Positions 9,313 through 17,790 are shown, counted from the stretch's first letter. The stretch is 64,000 nt of DNA from Sneathiella litorea (GCF_009882915.1 NZ_WTUW01000002.1:806309-870308), one strand, 5' to 3'. Notes: generated by a model not told the origin, from the letters alone. Numbers and translations are program-made.

Positions 9313-9645
9313 TTATTTCGTCAGGTAGCTCTGGTGCTCGCCCTTCAGGGCCTTGTCCGCAAACCAGATCAGTATATTCAGATCGAAAGCCTCGCGGGCT
9401 TCCTCGCTTAATCGGAGTCGGCCTCGCTTCAGGCCTGCCAGAATATCCTTGTTCGCCTTCCTCAGGAGTGCCCCACGCACGGAACTGCGAACGTCGAGCT
9501 GGTCGCGCATTTCCGCCGCGAGCTCTTCCCCGGTCAGGCGTTGGACATGGTCCTTCACCTTGATCGAGAAACCGCCGTCCGCATCAAGAGGGATGCCGAG
9601 CTTTTCAATATCGATTTCGTCCGCGTCTGTAATCGGATAGGTCAT
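9313..9645 (-). CDS. Small hypothetical protein
   Basis: 110 residues, acidic N-terminus (TDADEIDIEKLGIPLDADGG), then a helical, charged middle (VQRLTGEELAAEMRDQLDVRSSVRGALLRKANKD) and a C-terminal LIWFADKALKGEHQSYLTK. No signal peptide or membrane segment, no motif recognised. Its codon use looks like its neighbours', and its reading direction matches argC (41 bp downstream), so it may lead that transcript. Function unknown. Confidence 0.6.
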   Translation of the reverse strand: MTYPITDADEIDIEKLGIPLDADGGFSIKVKDHVQRLTGEELAAEMRDQLDVRSSVRGALLRKANKDILAGLKRGRLRLSEEAREAFDLNILIWFADKALKGEHQSYLTK

Positions 9646-9764
9646 TCACTTATTTCCCGTCACCAGCTTTGGCGCATTCCTGCGCGATTTCTTACACGAA
9701 ATTTTTCTTTCCGCAAAGGTTTCTAATATTTTACAGCCGGTTTTTCCCTGCTCAGAAGCCACAA

Positions 9765-9793
9765 AAAAAGGCGGCAAACGCCGCCTTTTCTTT
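9765..9793 (-). terminator. Rho-independent terminator after the cold-shock gene
   Basis: A ten-base stem AAAAGGCGGC with its complement GCCGCCTTTT and a four-base loop, with a T run on the minus-strand side. It lies about 25 bp past the stop of the cold-shock gene. The A/T flanks could let it work on both strands. Confidence 0.85.
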
Positions 9794-9814
9794 TTCGTAT
9801 CGGAACCTTTTATC

Positions 9815-10024
9815 TCAGTCCAGCAGCACGAGTTCTTCAGCAGATGCCTTGCCGTTACGCCCTTCAACCAGTTCATATTGAACCTTGGCGTTTTCTTGAA
9901 GGGTTGTCAAACCGGCTCGTTCAACAGCCGAAATATGCACAAAAGCGTCTGACCCGCCATCCTCTGGTGCGATGAAACCGTAACCTTTGGTCGGGTTAAA
10001 CCACTTTACTGTACCTTTTGCCAT
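9815..10024 (-). CDS. Cold-shock domain protein
   Basis: 69-residue CspA-type single OB-fold protein. It carries both RNA-binding motifs (KGYGFIAP = RNP1, DAFVHISAV = RNP2) and the start MAKGTVKWFNPTKG. It binds single-stranded RNA/DNA and acts as an RNA chaperone in cold or stationary phase. The ATG at 10024 is preceded by AGGAG; a longer reading to 10042 is not needed. It has a long upstream region on the minus strand (about 400 bp to the next gene), as is common for csp genes with regulatory leaders, and its own terminator. Confidence 0.95.
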   Translation of the reverse strand: MAKGTVKWFNPTKGYGFIAPEDGGSDAFVHISAVERAGLTTLQENAKVQYELVEGRNGKASAEELVLLD

Positions 10025-10427
10025 GTTTAGTCTCCTGGACACTCATTCTATATAACAGGTTGACAGCGCCGTCGAAGTGCCCAAATAGCGGTGCCAGATC
10101 AACCTTGGAAGTGAGGTCATCGATAAATAGTTAGCCGAAAAACGCAAACTCCCGACGACTCGGGTAATTGATAATTCGAAATTTTGCAAGAAAGATTTCT
10201 GCAAAAACAAATTTTTGTGAAAAATCACACCAATCAATGCAACACTGTTAATCACCGCGCATATTTTTTAGGCAGAATCCATGTCAGCTGCCGCGTCCAG
10301 GTCATTTCCCCGTACTCTCCCGCTCTTGACGTTTATTTTTACCAAACCACTATTAGCTGCTGACCGGGCGCATGGGGCGAGCTATCCTTCAGCGATATAT
10401 CCCGAATAAAAACGGAGGGCTTGGGCG
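10025..10427. other. 403-bp divergent intergenic region (csp leader and GFA promoter)
   Basis: No convincing gene. The minus strand should hold the promoter and 5' leader of the cold-shock gene; the plus strand holds the promoter of the first GFA gene. AT-rich runs occur around 10160-10270. No known riboswitch or RNA family was recognised. Confidence 0.5.
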
Positions 10428-10847
10428 ATGGACAAAGGCACGAACAAACAGGGCGGCTGTCTCTGTGGCGCGGTCAGGTATGAAGTCCACGGTCCTTTGA
10501 GGGATATCATTTCCTGTCATTGCGGCCAGTGCCAGAAGTCCAGCGGCCATTATTTCGCCGCCACCGCCGCCTCCCTGTCCAATTTCCGGTTGACCGAAGA
10601 GCGCGGCCTGAAATGGTACACCTCCTCCAACCGGGCTGAGCGAGGTTTCTGTATAGAGTGCGGATCCAATTTATTCTGGCGGCGCACAGGCGGAACCCAC
10701 ATCAGCATCCTCGCCGGGACCCTTGAAGGGAAAACCGGTCTCCGGACCGTCCGGCATATTTTCGTTGCGGACAAGAAGGATTATTATGACATTACGGACG
10801 GGCTTCCCCAATATGACTCCTATCCCGAAGAGTTGAAAAACGGATAA
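10428..10847 (+). CDS. GFA (Gfa/CENP-V) family zinc protein, copy 1
   Basis: 139 residues with the GFA zinc pattern: GGCLCGAVRYEV near the N-terminus, SCHCGQCQKSSGHYF in the middle and GFCIECGSNLFWRR later. This matches the two-zinc fold of glutathione-dependent formaldehyde-activating enzyme and CENP-V relatives. The family binds thiol adducts; most members have no proven reaction. It is followed after 36 bp by a second, divergent family member on the same strand, probably in one transcript. Confidence 0.85.
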   Translation: MDKGTNKQGGCLCGAVRYEVHGPLRDIISCHCGQCQKSSGHYFAATAASLSNFRLTEERGLKWYTSSNRAERGFCIECGSNLFWRRTGGTHISILAGTLEGKTGLRTVRHIFVADKKDYYDITDGLPQYDSYPEELKNG

Positions 10848-10883
10848 GGTCAGGGCCTTGGAACCACAGCGGAGGAAGAACAG

Positions 10884-11360
10884 ATGAAACTTGACGGATC
10901 CTGCCATTGCGGCGCGGTGCATTTCTCGCTCAATTCCGCCCATCTCTATCCCTTCAATTACTGCTTCTGCTCGATCTGCCGCAAGACGCAGGGCGGTGGC
11001 GGCTTCGCGATTAATCTCGGCGGAGAGGCCGCAAGCCTGAAAATCGAGGGCGCAGAGAATATTTCCATTTATCAGGCGAAGCTGGACGGGAATGCGGGAT
11101 TAAGCCCGGCGAAACGACATTTTTGCAAAACATGCGGGAGCGCGCTGTGGGTTTATGATCCACGCTGGCCGGAGTTGATTCACCCCTTCGCCTCGGCCAT
11201 CGACAGCGACCTGCCCGCCGCACCAGAGCGAACCTTTCTCATGATTGGTTCAAAGAAGGCATGGGTGCCGGTGGATGCCGGTCCGGAGGACAAGGTTTTC
11301 GCGGAATATCCGGATGAATCCATCGCCGATTGGCACCGGAGACTGGGCTGTGAAAGTTAA
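10884..11360 (+). CDS. GFA (Gfa/CENP-V) family zinc protein, copy 2
   Basis: 158 residues with the same architecture: GSCHCGAVHFSLN, NYCFCSICRKTQGGGGF and KRHFCKTCGSALWVYD supply the zinc cysteines. It differs clearly from copy 1, so this is not a recent tandem duplication. An AGGAAGAA site lies just before the ATG. Substrate unknown. The next gene (SixA-like phosphatase) starts 87 bp downstream. Confidence 0.85.
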   Translation: MKLDGSCHCGAVHFSLNSAHLYPFNYCFCSICRKTQGGGGFAINLGGEAASLKIEGAENISIYQAKLDGNAGLSPAKRHFCKTCGSALWVYDPRWPELIHPFASAIDSDLPAAPERTFLMIGSKKAWVPVDAGPEDKVFAEYPDESIADWHRRLGCES

Positions 11361-11447
11361 GATTGAGGGCCCCGCCTTCCTGTCATATTTAATCCATGCG
11401 GGACTGTTACATCGCGGGTCTTCAGGGGTAACGGGAAAGGCACATAT

Positions 11448-11987
11448 ATGCGTAAACTGACATTGCTTCGCCACGCAAAATCCAGCTGGTCCGACCAGAC
11501 CAAGGCTGACATTGACCGCCCGCTGATATCTCGCGGCCGGCGCGGGGCCCTGAAAATCGGGACTTACATTGAAAAGAACAAAATCTTTCCCGATCTCATC
11601 CTGTGTTCCCCGTCCCGGCGCACCCGCGAAACCCTGGCCCAGATCGCGCCCTTCCTGCCTGACGGGACCGAGGTGAAAATTGAAAAATCCATCTACTCTG
11701 CGGGCACCGGCAGCGGACTTATCTCCTACCTCAAAAGCTCGGCCATCGAGGAGGTGCATGTCATGATCATCGGCCATAATCCAACCATGCAGCAAATGGC
11801 CCTTGATCTGGCGGAACGGAGCCCGGATAACGGCTATGAGCGGATCGAGAGGAAATACCCCACCGCCGCCCTGACGCAGATCAGGTTTGATATCGATGAC
11901 TGGCGCTATCTTGGCGGGCGCGGCAAGCTTGTCCACTTCGTGACGCCGAAAATGCTGCCCGGCCCGAAGGATGAAGATGAGGAGTAA
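11448..11987 (+). CDS. SixA-like histidine phosphatase
   Basis: 179 residues of the histidine phosphatase superfamily. The N-terminal LLRHAKSSW contains the RHxK phospho-acceptor variant typical of SixA, followed by CSPSRRTRET and the second catalytic histidine in IIGHNPTMQ. E. coli SixA dephosphorylates phosphohistidine of HPt/PTS proteins; the target here is unknown. The stop codon is followed after 3 bp by the CAT-like gene, whose ribosome site lies in this gene's 3' end, so translation is probably coupled. Confidence 0.85.
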   Translation: MRKLTLLRHAKSSWSDQTKADIDRPLISRGRRGALKIGTYIEKNKIFPDLILCSPSRRTRETLAQIAPFLPDGTEVKIEKSIYSAGTGSGLISYLKSSAIEEVHVMIIGHNPTMQQMALDLAERSPDNGYERIERKYPTAALTQIRFDIDDWRYLGGRGKLVHFVTPKMLPGPKDEDEE

Positions 11988-11990
11988 ACC

Positions 11991-12626
11991 TTGACGGCAG
12001 AGACCATAGATTTCGAGACCTGGGAAGGACGGCATCAGTACCAGATGTTTCGCGGTCATGATATTCCGCATTTAAGCCTGACAGCCGGGGTTGATGTTAC
12101 CTCCCTGATGCAGAAACACCGCAGCGCAAAGCTCTCCCCTTTTAATGCCGTTCTTTACGCCATGATGCGCGCGGTGAATGCAATTCCTGAATTCCGGGTC
12201 CGGTTTCGCGGCGAGACCCTTCTCCGTCATGACAGGGTTCATGCTTCTTTCACCGTACCGATTGCCAAAGATCAGTTTGGCTTCTGCCAGACCCGTTTTA
12301 TCGAAGACTGGCCCCGCTTTGACAAAGACTGTCGTGCCGCCATTGAACGCGCACGCCAGCAGACAGCCCTCCAAGAAGGGACGAGCGAGGAGGATGACTG
12401 GATTTTTCTCAGTTGCATGCCCTGGCTCGACTTTACCTCCCTGACCCATCCGCTATTTAGCCGGGATGACTGTATTCCTCGCATTGCCTGGGGCAAAATC
12501 ACGGAGGAAAGAGGGCGCGCAAGGATATCTGTTAATCTACAGGCTCATCATGCCCTGATTGATGGACTGCGCGCGGCGCGCTTCTATGAAGCGCTACAAA
12601 AGAACCTCGATGATTTTCAGGCGTAG
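11991..12626 (+). CDS. Chloramphenicol acetyltransferase-like acyltransferase (TTG start)
   Basis: 211 residues of the type A CAT fold. The catalytic signature is HHALIDGLRAARF near the C-terminus, where the second His would be the general base; SPFNAVLYAMMRAVNAIPEFRVR and VHASFTVPI match the family's trimer core. True antibiotic CATs and many chromosomal relatives of unknown acceptor share these motifs, so resistance should not be assumed. The start is TTG at 11991, chosen because GGAG at 11981-11984 gives a six-base spacing and no ATG fits. It overlaps the converging PAS gene by 10 bp at the 3' end. Confidence 0.75.
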   Translation: MTAETIDFETWEGRHQYQMFRGHDIPHLSLTAGVDVTSLMQKHRSAKLSPFNAVLYAMMRAVNAIPEFRVRFRGETLLRHDRVHASFTVPIAKDQFGFCQTRFIEDWPRFDKDCRAAIERARQQTALQEGTSEEDDWIFLSCMPWLDFTSLTHPLFSRDDCIPRIAWGKITEERGRARISVNLQAHHALIDGLRAARFYEALQKNLDDFQA

Positions 12627-13150
12627 AGATAGATAAAAAAGCTTTGGTCCGCCCGTAGGGACTTTATCTTGTCTTCCTTGGGAATTCGGCTGCTTCCACG
12701 ATCAAACCCTGTGGAATAGAAAACCATCCGGTTACAGTTTTCATCCTCGTCAAGCAACGGAAACCCGACCGCGACACTCGTTTCGACCCGGCCCTTTTGC
12801 GAGATGCCCTGAAGCTTCGTGAACATGCCGCAAGGCTTCGAAATGCAATCAAATATGGCGTCCACCACGACTTCACGCCGCTCCCCTTCCCAGAAATCAA
12901 GGAAGTTCTTGCCCGTCACCTCCATGCCGAAATGATCGACCAGGGCAGTACCTGCCAGCCGATAGACAATCTCGTCGCGGGATCGGACTTCATAAATCGC
13001 GATGCCGGGCAGCAATGGTGAAATTCGGGTCGGATCAATACTGCTGTGGCGGGGAACGACACGGTCCCGGTCCAGGCTACGCCAGTAATAGGCAAATTCC
13101 TTCGTATCCGGCGTCACCCAGTCAATTTCATCGAATTTCTGATAGACCAT
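12617..13150 (-). CDS. PAS-like domain protein (PAS_5 / PF07310 type)
   Basis: 177 residues, soluble. The pattern WRSLDRDRVVPRHSSIDPTRI, then LLPGIAIYEV, YRLAGTALVDHFG and TGKNFLDFW is that of the alphaproteobacterial single-domain PAS family PF07310. Members usually carry no output domain and their ligand is unknown. Downstream of it, in the convergent arrangement, lies the CAT-like gene. A sensory or partner role is an inference. Confidence 0.7.
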   Translation of the reverse strand: MVYQKFDEIDWVTPDTKEFAYYWRSLDRDRVVPRHSSIDPTRISPLLPGIAIYEVRSRDEIVYRLAGTALVDHFGMEVTGKNFLDFWEGERREVVVDAIFDCISKPCGMFTKLQGISQKGRVETSVAVGFPLLDEDENCNRMVFYSTGFDRGSSRIPKEDKIKSLRADQSFFIYLYA

Positions 13151-13316
13151 GCTTCAAAGACCCCCTCTATTCACCGAACACTGTTTAAAGACGGGCTCCC
13201 AGCAGGCGGAGCCAGAATTAACCATATCCCTTTTATTAACAGCAGGGAATATGTTCATTTATGTGGTGTATTAAAAGACTTATTCTTCACGCCCTGCGAG
13301 CTTAACAGAAAAAAAT

Positions 13317-13347
13317 AAAAGGTGGAGTAAACTCCACCTTTTTTTCT
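13317..13347 (-). terminator. Rho-independent terminator of the DUF169 gene (possibly bidirectional)
   Basis: Perfect stem AAAAGGTGGAG / CTCCACCTTTT with a four-base TAAA loop and T runs on both flanks. It lies 8 bp past the DUF169 stop codon. Confidence 0.85.
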
Positions 13348-13354
13348 AGTTTTA

Positions 13355-14137
13355 TCAACTTGGCTTTTTGTAACTCACGCCCATCCCGGCCCGCACGTCA
13401 TTCTGGATGCCATATTGCGGGATAGGATATCTAAGGCCATTTTTCGACAACGCCGCCAATCCTTCGATTACCTTGGGCAGATAGGCGGGCGGAATTGCCA
13501 TCAGCAACTCATCCTCCAGCACGCCGCCGTAGCGCCGCTCCGCAAAGCAGGGCAGCGACAGGCTCGGCTCACCCGTGGAAAGCGCCCGACCCCAACTGTC
13601 CGCACAGGAGGATTCCCCAACGACCGAGAAGTCCAGCTTCTTGTATCCCGCCCATTGCAGGCCGTTGATAAAGATGATCATCTGCGCCGGGGTCGCATAA
13701 ATCAGGCAGATATCCGGCGGGTTCAACCGCTTCGAGGCTAAAGGCGAAACCGCCATTGCGGTGAACTGCCCTGAGGGCACGACGGTCATTGCCGCCTGAT
13801 GATTGCGGGCATCTTCCGGTGTTTCATACCAGACACCGGCGTAGCGCGCGCCTTCCTGCCATTCCGCATCCTGCGGGTGCAGCCCCATTACCGCGCCGCA
13901 TTGCGCGCCGACGAAATCCTCCGCCGTCACCCCGACGGTCCAGCCCAGGCGGCTGGCCTGCCCAACGATCTGGTCTGCCGTATGGATGGAGTCGGGACGG
14001 CGAATGCGTTCCACCGCCTCCATTTCCTCTTTTGTTTCAAAGAGCTTCATGCCGATCGGTGTCGCCCGCAACCGCAGATATTTGTTGAGACCATCGAGGA
14101 TCGCGTCCCAGTCATAGAATTCGTCGAGTTTTGTCAA
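13355..14137 (-). CDS. DUF169 family protein
   Basis: About 260 residues of the DUF169 family (KYLRLRATPIGMKLF, GVTAEDFVGAQCGAVMGL, FINGLQWAGYKKLDFSVVGESSCADSWG, YGGVLEDELLMAIP). The family is widespread in anaerobes and proteobacteria, has conserved cysteines and lacks a demonstrated reaction. The start is uncertain: TTG at 14137 sits six bases after GAGGGAAG and gives MTKLDEFYDW, whereas an ATG at 14212 would add a basic 25-residue tail without a good ribosome site. Monocistronic. Confidence 0.75.
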   Translation of the reverse strand: MTKLDEFYDWDAILDGLNKYLRLRATPIGMKLFETKEEMEAVERIRRPDSIHTADQIVGQASRLGWTVGVTAEDFVGAQCGAVMGLHPQDAEWQEGARYAGVWYETPEDARNHQAAMTVVPSGQFTAMAVSPLASKRLNPPDICLIYATPAQMIIFINGLQWAGYKKLDFSVVGESSCADSWGRALSTGEPSLSLPCFAERRYGGVLEDELLMAIPPAYLPKVIEGLAALSKNGLRYPIPQYGIQNDVRAGMGVSYKKPS

Positions 14138-14352
14138 TTTTCTTCCCTCTTTGTTTTTATCAAGCGCGATACGATAGTCGCGGCCTGTCATCTTGCCCGT
14201 CTTGTGCGGCATTGAAGTCCCGGTCGCGATCGCCCTTCTTCTTACGTGTTTTGGCGGCCGTTCGGTTCTCGGGCGTTTACATTACCGCCACAGAACGAAA
14301 TGATCCAGATCATTAAATGAGGACCAAATAATCGCGACCCGTCGCAGCCTGA

Positions 14353-15246
14353 TCAGCGCTTGAGACGGCTTATATATGTGCGGTGAAAGGCAAGATAGCC
14401 CGGTTCGGTCTCCCGCAAATGGGGCCGGGTCAGCATATGAAAATTCTCGAGCGCATGAAACGGCACTGCGGGAAAGGCGTGATGCTCCGCATGGAAGGGC
14501 ATGTTCCAGGCGAGCCGCCGCACCAGCCGGTTACTGAGGGTCGTGCGGGTATTCTCGAAAATATTTGTCCCCGCCGGACAAAGCCCATGCTCGGCCAGAA
14601 GATAAAGCCGCAAAAAGGGCTGGCCAAGCAGCGCAGGAACAAGCCAGATATAAAGAAGCAGGGACGACTCCGCCGCAAGGGAGAGCGCGAATAACGCCGC
14701 GTAAGCGAGCAACATCCCCCTCGCCTCCCGCGCGATATCGGCGCGGCCATGCTCCGGCACGAAAGCATCCTCACATCGCCCAGACGCATTTTTGACGAGA
14801 GTCTTGATATGGGAAAACCACACCGGAAGGCCCGAGACATGCCAGATATATTGCGTCATCGTCTCGGGCTTCGGCGTTTGCAGTTCCGGGTCCCGCACCG
14901 GGTCCTGCGTGAAGCGGTGATGCTCAATATGAAAATAGCGGAACCATTCGGGCGGCAACAGGATCAAAAATCCACACACCCGCGCCACCCATTTATTAAG
15001 CCAGAGACTTTTAAAGGCCGTGCGGTGCACGCTCTCATGCAGCGCGGTAAAGAGAAAGATAATCAGGATCCCCTGCGGCAGCATGAGAAGCGGCCAGCCC
15101 GGCCCCTTGAGCGTAATCAGCGCCCCGATAAAGAGGATCAGCCCCCCATGCCCGGCAAGATGCACGAGCCCCTTCGCATCCGAGCGCCGGGTCAACATCT
15201 CTCGCTGCCCCCTCGTCAGGGACTTTATAAAATCACGACTTTCCAT
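14353..15246 (-). CDS. Membrane fatty acid desaturase family protein
   Basis: 297 residues. Three histidine boxes for the di-iron centre are visible: HESVH (with HRTAF), HIEHHRF and HAEHHAF. Hydrophobic segments lie around residues 28-70, 80-100 and 175-220. The closing GYLAFHRTYI is typical of alphaproteobacterial family PF00487. It introduces a double bond or hydroxyl into an acyl or carotenoid/sphingolipid-like substrate; specificity cannot be read from sequence. Its start lies about 50 bp from the duplicated rpsI-terminator sequence. Confidence 0.85.
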   Translation of the reverse strand: MESRDFIKSLTRGQREMLTRRSDAKGLVHLAGHGGLILFIGALITLKGPGWPLLMLPQGILIIFLFTALHESVHRTAFKSLWLNKWVARVCGFLILLPPEWFRYFHIEHHRFTQDPVRDPELQTPKPETMTQYIWHVSGLPVWFSHIKTLVKNASGRCEDAFVPEHGRADIAREARGMLLAYAALFALSLAAESSLLLYIWLVPALLGQPFLRLYLLAEHGLCPAGTNIFENTRTTLSNRLVRRLAWNMPFHAEHHAFPAVPFHALENFHMLTRPHLRETEPGYLAFHRTYISRLKR

Positions 15247-15294
15247 GCGCAGAGTTTACGGGAGAAGCGCGCGCAATGAAATGCGGCATTTTGG

Positions 15295-15355
15295 GCCACA
15301 AAAAAGCCCGCCGGAACGAGCCCTTTTATTTGTCGCATAGGTCCCTCGCGAACAA
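15295..15355. repeat. Displaced imperfect copy of the rpsI 3' end and terminator
   Basis: About 60 bp aligning with 16733-16795. The right part (CCCTTTT to the end) agrees at 29 of 36 positions by eye, and the hairpin half is also alike. The genuine copy overlaps the rpsI stop codon; this one has lost the stop (AACAACGC instead of ATTAACGC). On the minus strand it still folds (GCUCG with CGGGC plus U tract) but no gene to its right needs a terminator there. Confidence 0.7.
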
Positions 15356-15507
15356 CGCATATAGTAATAAGAATTCCCGTGGAAATATAACTACAGCTAT
15401 TGACCGAAATAAATAGGCAGTCTGGTTGAAAAAAAATTTTACTAGGCCATAATGCTTATAATAATTCCATAAATTTTTTACATTCGATTACTTAGAAAAC
15501 CTTTACA

Positions 15508-16653
15508 ATGAAACAAGACACACAATTAGATTTTGCACCAAATCTGTTTAAGAGAATCATTCATGATTCGCTAAATGAAGTTTTTCTCTTCGATGGCGAA
15601 ACGCTAAAATTCCTGTTTGTTAATCGGGGCGCCCTCCAAAATCTTGGCTATAGCTTTGACGAGCTCCAGCATCTGACGCCCATTGACATTAAGCCAGAAT
15701 ATTCCCTATCTCAGTTCAACGAGCTGATCCAGCCACTCAAAGATGGCGCGGAAGAAAAGCTGACGTTTCAAACGAAGCACAAGAGAAAAGACACGTCTAC
15801 ATATGATGTAGAAGTGCACCTTCAGTATTATGCGGAAAAAGGTAAATCATATTTTTTCGCCATCATCCTCGATGTAACCGCCGCCAATGAGACCGCCGCC
15901 AAGCTGGAACAAGCCCTTGCCGAGGCAACCAGCTCAATCCAGGTAAAAGACAACTTCCTTGCCTCCATGAGCCATGAACTACGCACGCCCCTCAATGCCA
16001 TCATCGGGTTTTCGCAGATGATGCATGATTCCGTCTTCGGGGACCTGCAGAACCAGCGCTACAAGGATTACATCGTTAATATTTTGAGTAGCGCAGAGCA
16101 TCTGCTCGAAATGGTGGATGATATTCTCCTTGCGCGCAAACTGGAAATTGACGGAATCAAACTAACCGGGGAAGTATATGACCCTGTTGCACATACGGCG
16201 GAAATTGTGGAGTCATTTGCCGACACTGCATCAAGGGAAGGAAAGCGTGTTGTGCTGATCCAGGATAGTACGGCGCCGAAACGCATCTTTGCGGACCGCG
16301 GGGTCGGTAAAGTAATTCAAAGCAGCATGATTTCCGATGCGCTGCGGCACGCCGGTGAAAATGGCACGGTCTCTATCCGATGGTATTCCGTTAATCAGGA
16401 AGTTTTGAAATGCCGAATTGAGGATGATGGTGACACATACCCGGAAAGTATGCTGAAAAGTTTTGACATGCATTTTCTGGCTCGAGATGCCTTTGTCGCC
16501 TCTGAAAGGCACAAGAGCTTCGGGCTCGGCATTTATATCTGTAAGCGTTACGTTGAAGCGCGTGGCGGCGACCTGATAGTTGGAAATCGGGAAAATGGCG
16601 GTACATTTGTCGAAGCAAGTTGGGCCGCTGCAAGCCTTCAGGCAGAATTCTAA
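15508..16653 (+). CDS. PAS-sensor histidine kinase with altered ATP-binding boxes
   Basis: 381 residues, no membrane segment. A PAS domain (about 12-125; FLFVNRGALQNLGYSFDEL) is followed by a short helix, a HisKA domain with SHELRTPLNAIIGF (phospho-acceptor His156) and a HATPase_c domain (about 260-375). The N box reads SDAL (Asp277 where Asn normally holds Mg-ATP), and the G1 box reads DDGDT in place of DxGxG; G2 (FGLGIYICKRYVEARGG) is intact. Kinase activity may therefore be weak or lost, while phosphatase activity or dimer signalling could remain (inference). No response regulator is adjacent. The upstream 150 bp are AT-rich and the gene lies between two copies of the rpsI terminator sequence. 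Confidence 0.85.
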   Translation: MKQDTQLDFAPNLFKRIIHDSLNEVFLFDGETLKFLFVNRGALQNLGYSFDELQHLTPIDIKPEYSLSQFNELIQPLKDGAEEKLTFQTKHKRKDTSTYDVEVHLQYYAEKGKSYFFAIILDVTAANETAAKLEQALAEATSSIQVKDNFLASMSHELRTPLNAIIGFSQMMHDSVFGDLQNQRYKDYIVNILSSAEHLLEMVDDILLARKLEIDGIKLTGEVYDPVAHTAEIVESFADTASREGKRVVLIQDSTAPKRIFADRGVGKVIQSSMISDALRHAGENGTVSIRWYSVNQEVLKCRIEDDGDTYPESMLKSFDMHFLARDAFVASERHKSFGLGIYICKRYVEARGGDLIVGNRENGGTFVEASWAAASLQAEF

Positions 16654-16732
16654 CGGTCAGATAGCGCCATAAAGACTGAACCGCGGCCTCTGACCGCTTC
16701 TTATTTTCTCGCCACCCGCCTAAAAATCCGGC

Positions 16733-16795
16733 ACAAAAAAAAGGCCCGCCGAAGCGAGCCCTTTTCTGTGTCGTATATGTCTCTCGCGATTAACG
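16733..16795 (-). terminator. rpsI terminator (reference copy of the duplicated sequence)
   Basis: On the minus strand: GGCTCGC, loop TTCG, GCGGGCC, then a run of T. This is a seven-pair stem (one G-U) closed by a stable UUCG tetraloop about 30 bp after the rpsI stop. It is the original of the copy at 15295-15355. Confidence 0.85.
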
Positions 16796-17323
16796 CTTGG
16801 AGAACTGGAAGCTCCGGCGGGCTTTCGCACGGCCGTATTTTTTCCGTTCCACAACGCGGCTGTCGCGGGTGATAAAGCCTTCGGCCTTCAGTGCCGGGCG
16901 CAATGCCGGTTCATAAGCCAACAGAGCTTTCGAGATACCGTGGCGAACCGCACCAGCCTGGCCGGAGAGTCCCCCGCCCTTCACTGTGCAGATCACGTCG
17001 AACTGGCCAACGCGGTCGGTTACTTCGAACGGCTGCAACAGGATCATGCGGAGCACAGGGCGCGCAAAATAGACTTCCTGGTCACGGCCATTCACGGTGA
17101 ACTTGCCAGAGCCGGGTTTAATCCAGACGCGGGCGATGGCGTTTTTCCGCTTGCCCGTCGCGTAAGAGCGGCCCAGGCTGTCAATCACCGGATCAGGGTG
17201 TACAACTTCAATAACCTCGGCGGCCTCAATAACCTCAGCGCCGGATTCCGCTGCCGGAGTTTCCTTGGCGGCGCCTGTCGTCAGGTCTTTCAAATCCTCA
17301 AGGGAGTTTGCTTCATCGGCCAT
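16790..17323 (-). CDS. rpsI: 30S ribosomal protein S9
   Basis: Small-subunit protein whose C-terminal tail reaches the P-site tRNA; the terminal [17 protein letters not shown] is diagnostic. The conserved body begins at about residue 52 ([21 protein letters not shown]). The first 45 residues form an acidic extension (many Glu and Ala) that is longer than in most bacteria; N-terminal extensions of S9 are known in alphaproteobacteria. It lies 2 bp after rplM in the usual rplM-rpsI operon. Confidence 0.97.
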   Translation of the reverse strand: MADEANSLEDLKDLTTGAAKETPAAESGAEVIEAAEVIEVVHPDPVIDSLGRSYATGKRKNAIARVWIKPGSGKFTVNGRDQEVYFARPVLRMILLQPFEVTDRVGQFDVICTVKGGGLSGQAGAVRHGISKALLAYEPALRPALKAEGFITRDSRVVERKKYGRAKARRSFQFSKR

Positions 17324-17325
17324 AC

Positions 17326-17790
17326 TCAGGCACTCCTTACGTTCTTGCTATTCATCGACGCGACATCAACCACTTCAGGGTTCTGCGCCGCATGCGGATG
17401 TTCAGTACCGGCATAAACACGCAGGTTGCTGAACTGCTGACGTCCAAGGGCGCCGCGCGGGATCATCCGCTCAACTGCCTTCAGGATCAGGCGTTCAGGA
17501 TGCGCGCTCCCCAGCGTTTTTTCCGCTGTCCGGCTCTTGATGCCGCCCGGATGGCCAGTGTGCCAGTAGAACACCTTGTCGGTCAGCTTCTTGCCGGTCA
17601 GGGCCACTTTTTCCGCATTGATGACAATGACGTTATCGCCGCAATCGATATGGGGCGTATACATGGGTTTATGCTTGCCGCGCAGGCGGGTTGCAATAAT
17701 CGAGGCGAGACGACCAAGAACGAGCCCTTCAGCATCGATCAGCAGCCATTTCTTTTCCACCTCGGTCGGTTTCGCAGAATAGGTTTTCAT
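17326..17790 (-). CDS. rplM: 50S ribosomal protein L13
   Basis: 154 residues from the ATG at 17790 ([15 protein letters not shown]), the conserved L13 start; a longer reading to 17877 would run into the leader hairpin and promoter. The conserved blocks [33 protein letters not shown] and [11 protein letters not shown] are present. First gene of rplM-rpsI. Confidence 0.97.
   Translation of the reverse strand: MKTYSAKPTEVEKKWLLIDAEGLVLGRLASIIATRLRGKHKPMYTPHIDCGDNVIVINAEKVALTGKKLTDKVFYWHTGHPGGIKSRTAEKTLGSAHPERLILKAVERMIPRGALGRQQFSNLRVYAGTEHPHAAQNPEVVDVASMNSKNVRSA

Noticed and set aside
11991-12626. Calling the CAT-like gene an antibiotic resistance gene
   Set aside because: The catalytic motif is present, but many chromosomal relatives have other or unknown acceptors; the context has no mobile element or resistance genes.
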